A stretch of DNA of 7,668 bases from Chloroflexota bacterium (GTDB taxonomy: Bacteria > Chloroflexota > Anaerolineae > B4-G1): positions 1 through 7,668 of the forward strand of contig JAUVSX010000134.1 of assembly GCA_030596915.1 (NCBI GenBank). The letters are read 5' to 3'. Of this stretch, positions 4,700 through 7,668 are shown one piece after another. Position numbers and translations under genes: made by a program. Under the pieces are notes generated by a model. The model was not told the DNA's origin, ran no database searches, and saw only the letters and a list, made by a program, of their open reading frames with translations. Position 1 is the first letter of the stretch; each line of letters starts with the position of its first letter.

Positions 4700-7204
4700 G
4701 TGGGAACCGATCTGGACGCAATGGGCGAAAGGTCTCGAAGAGGGGCAGTTCTACTGGCCGAGGAGATGCGTGCGACGCTCTCTCCGATGGAAGTCGACGC
4801 CGGCGAGACTGTGGTTCGCCAAGGGGATAAGGGGCGAGGGTTCTACATTGTCGAATCAGGGGGCCTTGATGTTGTCGTGACGTCTGAGGAAGGCCTCCGA
4901 CTGCCTATCGCGAGGCTGGGACCGGGCAGTCACTTCGGCGAGATGTCGCTCCTGGGCGGAGCGCCCGTTTCGGCAGACGTGGTCGCCTCCGAACGCAGCG
5001 TCCTCTACGCCGCTACGCCCGAGGAGTTTGACGAGCTCATAGGACGAAAACCGGAATTGGTTCATTGCTTGGCCGGGGAGCTGGCCATTCGCCTCAAGCA
5101 GACGGATGAACAGCTGGCAGCCCAGCAGCAGCGTCAGGTGACTCTGGGCAAGCTGATCAGCTCTCGACCCAGTTCCCCGTTCAAGAGCGACCTTCCCAGT
5201 CTTGGCAAACGGATTATGGCGACCGTGGTGGAGGCCAGCAACTCTGACCTTCCTCTTGTGATCGTCGGCGAGAAGGGAGTGGGAAAAAGGGCGCTGGCCC
5301 TGTACATTCATTCGACAGGCATACGGCAGAACAAGGTCGTCTTCGTGGTGGATTGCCGGGAGCTGCCCTCGGATGAGGCGCGGAGCCATCTGTTCGGCGA
5401 CGCGGATCCCGAGTTCGTGAGTCGCTTTGCCGACCACCTCGGTTATCTGCAGGCTGCCGACCGTGGCACGCTGATCCTCGCCAACATGGATCGATTGCCC
5501 ACTGAGGTGCAGGAGGAACTCGCCGTTTTCCTGCAGACCCACAAGGATTCCCCTGAAGACTCCCGCGTTGCCGTGCGGCTGATCGGTACCGTGGATGCGC
5601 TTCCGGAGGCGTCCGGCGCGCAGAGCGGCCTCTGTGACGCGTTGATCCAAGCATTCCCGAGCGGACAAGTGATTCAGCTTCAGCCGCTCCGCCAGCGCCG
5701 CCGCGATATCGTCCCACTTGCCGGGCACTTCCTGCAGCAGGCGGCTCAACTCAGCGGCAGGCCACTGAAGCGGCTCGGTGAGAGCGCCAGGCGGAAGCTC
5801 TTGACTCACGACTTCCGCTTCGAGAACGCTGAGGAGCTCAAACAAGTCGTGAACCTTGGCGTAGATCTGGCCGATGGGGACGTGGTCAGCGCTGAGCATC
5901 TCTTCTTCGGGGCTGGTGTCGGCATCGAGACGCCTCAGGTTGACCTGCTTCGCTGGTCGTGGTTGGAGCAACTGCTGTATCGCGGACATCCCTTGATGGG
6001 GGCAAAGGCCGTTGTCGGTGTCGCGTTCGCGGGCATTATCGCAGCTTGCCTGGTCGCGCCAGACTCTCCTCTCGGTCAGGTGACGAACGTCATGGTCTGG
6101 GGCCTCTGGTGGCCGGGGTTGATCATTCTGTCAATACTGCTTGGCCGAGTCTGGTGTGCCGTGTGTCCGCTCAGCAGCGGCGCTGAGGTCGTTCAGCGCG
6201 CCGGAGGACGCGGCCTGCCACCAACAGACCGTCTGAAGGATGCCGGGCCGATCCTGGCGCTCGTCGGGTTCGCGGGGATCATCTGGATAGAGCACGTGAC
6301 CGGCATGTTGACGAACCCGCGATCAACGGCCGTACTGCTCCTGAGCCTAGCGGCGATCGCAGGGGTAGTAGGCTGGCTCTACCAGCGACATACCTGGTGC
6401 CGATACCTGTGTCCCCTGGGCGCGATGTGTTCCGTGTTCAGTACCGCCTCTGCCCTGCGGGTGCAGGCTCGCAGGGAGGTGTGTCAGGCCTCATGCGTCG
6501 GCAATGAGTGCTACAGAGGTTCCGAGCGAGCCAAGGGTTGCCCGATGTTCAACCATGCGATGTTTCTGAACAGTGGTCAGCACTGCAAGCTCTGTCTCGA
6601 GTGTCTCCGTGCCTGTCCAGACTCGTCCCCTCGACTTGTCTTGCAGCTCCCTCTCCGAGACATCTGGCAGTCGAACCTGATCTCTACCGATGTGGCGCCT
6701 TTGACCGTAGTCGTCGGTCTCATGGCGTTGCTTCTGGCCGCAACACCGATTGCTGATTCCCGCTCGCTGCTCGGTGGGTGGTGGTTTACCCTCGGCACAC
6801 TCGCTGCCGTGGCGGTGGGCCTGGCCTTGCACCGCTCACTTCGGCCATCGGAGAAGGCCGACAGCGGCGGCGCTTTCTCCTGGGCGAGTCGGGCCATCTT
6901 CGCGTACGCGCCTGCCGTGGCGGCGATTCTCTTCGCCTTCCACATCATGTCCTTGCCGTGGCTCGATGAGATCAACCTGCGCATCGGCTGGGGCAGTGGA
7001 GATCTACTTGGGGCTTCGCTCTTGCAGGTTACCCAGGGGGCGGCACTCGGGCTGGGATGTCTCATGACGCTGTGGGCCCTCTGGCGGTTGTGCCGCAAGA
7101 GGTTCGGACCCCAGCTTGTTGCGCCCCTCACCGCGTGGGTGCCGTCGGGGCTCCTGGCACTTGCCTATCTCGTCGGTGGGCTGATGTTGCTCGGCCGAGC
7201 GTAG
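4700..7204 (+). CDS. cNMP-binding-like / degenerate AAA+ / membrane 4Fe-4S (NapH/NosR-like) fusion
   Basis: This 834-aa fusion has three modules. Residues 18-135 are a cyclic-nucleotide-binding (CRP-type) domain with FGEMSLLGG (79-87), but Val90 replaces the usual phosphate-binding Arg, so the ligand may not be cAMP. Residues about 148-405 resemble the AAA+ module of sigma54 activators: Walker A GEKGVGKR (190-197), GTLILANMD (256-264) and LQPLRQRRRDI (327-337) are in register, but key catalytic and GAFTGA residues are missing and no HTH follows. Residues 434-831 are membrane-bound with about nine helices. WCAVCP (C486, C489) and WCRYLCP (C567, C571) are NapH/NosR-type motifs. A loop at 595-639 carries C595, C599, C604 and C614, then C629-x2-C632-x2-C635-x3-C639-Pro, enough for two 4Fe-4S clusters, by topology cytosolic. 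It probably moves electrons at the membrane under control of its sensory head. The start GTG directly follows the upstream TAA with no Shine-Dalgarno; ATG 4721 is the alternative. Confidence 0.87.
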   Translation: MGTDLDAMGERSRRGAVLLAEEMRATLSPMEVDAGETVVRQGDKGRGFYIVESGGLDVVVTSEEGLRLPIARLGPGSHFGEMSLLGGAPVSADVVASERSVLYAATPEEFDELIGRKPELVHCLAGELAIRLKQTDEQLAAQQQRQVTLGKLISSRPSSPFKSDLPSLGKRIMATVVEASNSDLPLVIVGEKGVGKRALALYIHSTGIRQNKVVFVVDCRELPSDEARSHLFGDADPEFVSRFADHLGYLQAADRGTLILANMDRLPTEVQEELAVFLQTHKDSPEDSRVAVRLIGTVDALPEASGAQSGLCDALIQAFPSGQVIQLQPLRQRRRDIVPLAGHFLQQAAQLSGRPLKRLGESARRKLLTHDFRFENAEELKQVVNLGVDLADGDVVSAEHLFFGAGVGIETPQVDLLRWSWLEQLLYRGHPLMGAKAVVGVAFAGIIAACLVAPDSPLGQVTNVMVWGLWWPGLIILSILLGRVWCAVCPLSSGAEVVQRAGGRGLPPTDRLKDAGPILALVGFAGIIWIEHVTGMLTNPRSTAVLLLSLAAIAGVVGWLYQRHTWCRYLCPLGAMCSVFSTASALRVQARREVCQASCVGNECYRGSERAKGCPMFNHAMFLNSGQHCKLCLECLRACPDSSPRLVLQLPLRDIWQSNLISTDVAPLTVVVGLMALLLAATPIADSRSLLGGWWFTLGTLAAVAVGLALHRSLRPSEKADSGGAFSWASRAIFAYAPAVAAILFAFHIMSLPWLDEINLRIGWGSGDLLGASLLQVTQGAALGLGCLMTLWALWRLCRKRFGPQLVAPLTAWVPSGLLALAYLVGGLMLLGRA

Positions 7205-7247
7205 GGATGCCACCCATGCCGGCCTGGAATAGGGGCGTGATGAGGAC

Positions 7248-7664
7248 ATGGACGAAACGCAAGTACGAGACTCGGTGGGACAGAGCTTCTGGCGGGCCAT
7301 CCTGAATCTGGCGGTGCTCGCAGTCGCGGCTCACAGCATCGCGCTGGGGATAGCCTTCCTGTTCTTCCCCCTGCGGACACTCGGTCTCGTTGGGTGGGAA
7401 TACGCCGGGCCGGTGTTCTGGCCCAGCCAGGCTGGTCTGTTCCTGCTGATACTTGGCGTCGCCTACGCGGCGGCGATCCGGTTACGCGCCCTTGTCTGGT
7501 TCGTGATCGGCTCCAAGGCGGGTGCCTTTGTCTTTCTGCTCGTGAGTGCCGCCTGGGTGGACGCGCCACGGATTGTCGGCCTGCTGGGATGCGGGGATGG
7601 GTTGATGGGACTTGCTGTTGCTCTTGCGTTCTGGCGACTCAGACGCGCCGAGCGGTCTCGGTGA
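7248..7664 (+). CDS. Small four-helix integral membrane protein, function unknown
   Basis: This 138-aa protein is mostly hydrophobic, with four predicted membrane helices at about residues 18-40, 62-78, 82-104 and 108-130 and a short Arg-rich C-terminal tail (129-138). Possible conserved spots are Gln61-x-Gly63 at the start of helix 2, Lys90-x-Gly92 within helix 3 and Asp117-Gly118 in helix 4. It reminds me of small uncharacterised four-helix bacterial membrane proteins, but I cannot name a family. ATG 7248 is the only start in frame before a TAG at 7230. GAGG lies only 2 nt before it and AGGGG (7231-7235) lies 12 nt before, so the ribosome site is poorly placed. It follows the Fe-S fusion by 43 nt on the same strand, probably in one operon, and might assist that membrane protein. 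This last point rests on position alone. Confidence 0.78.
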   Translation: MDETQVRDSVGQSFWRAILNLAVLAVAAHSIALGIAFLFFPLRTLGLVGWEYAGPVFWPSQAGLFLLILGVAYAAAIRLRALVWFVIGSKAGAFVFLLVSAAWVDAPRIVGLLGCGDGLMGLAVALAFWRLRRAERSR

Positions 7665-7668
7665 CTGC

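Noticed and set aside
4856..5989. Long minus-strand open frame (377 codons) opposite the fusion gene
   Set aside because: It is antisense to strong cNMP and AAA+ domain coding, has no recognisable domain and reflects the codon bias of the real gene.
6491..7131. Minus-strand frames of 113 and 184 codons opposite the membrane Fe-S module
   Set aside because: They are antisense to conserved cysteine motifs and membrane helices, with Arg/Ser-rich products.

Overview
The window is GC-rich (roughly 60% by eye) bacterial chromosomal DNA with Shine-Dalgarno-led genes, frequent GTG/ATG starts and mostly short gaps. The gene content (GAF histidine kinase with a stand-alone receiver, a sugar-isomerase-type TIM barrel, and an Fe-S membrane protein fused to enhancer-binding-protein-derived domains) suggests an environmental bacterium with anaerobic or facultative redox metabolism. 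I cannot name the phylum from this sequence alone. No tRNA, rRNA, CRISPR array, transposase or phage gene is visible.

Layout. Left half, all minus strand and read right to left: a cytosolic GAF-sensor histidine kinase (4027-2672), a xylose-isomerase-like TIM-barrel protein (2633-1806) 38 nt downstream, and a stand-alone response-regulator receiver (1555-1136) after a 250-nt gap that opens with a perfect hairpin. Then comes a ~480-nt stretch with no convincing gene but with hairpins and a palindrome, followed by a secreted protein (652 to 1, running off the left edge). The secreted protein starts with GTG behind a textbook AGGAGG.

Right half, all plus strand: a divergent intergenic region (4028-4432) with a run of small inverted repeats and a possible sigma70 promoter leads into an apparent operon of three genes. 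An 88-aa protein (4433-4699) corresponds only to the C-terminal quarter of a DMSO/tetrathionate-reductase-type four-cluster Fe-S subunit. Its TAA is followed without a gap by the GTG of an 834-aa fusion (4700-7204): cyclic-nucleotide-binding-like domain, then a sigma54-activator-type AAA+ module, then a polytopic membrane 4Fe-4S (NapH/NosR-like) module. Last is a small four-helix membrane protein (7248-7664).

The most unusual item is the 834-aa fusion. Its AAA+ module keeps the fold landmarks of a sigma54 enhancer-binding protein and the Walker A loop. It has lost the Walker B acidic pair, the GAFTGA loop, the arginine-finger segment and the sensor II arginine, and it has no DNA-binding domain. 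I infer a transcription-activator scaffold reused as a cytosolic sensory or regulatory head on a membrane electron-transfer protein. The divergent two-component system could respond to the same redox state, but only the arrangement supports that.
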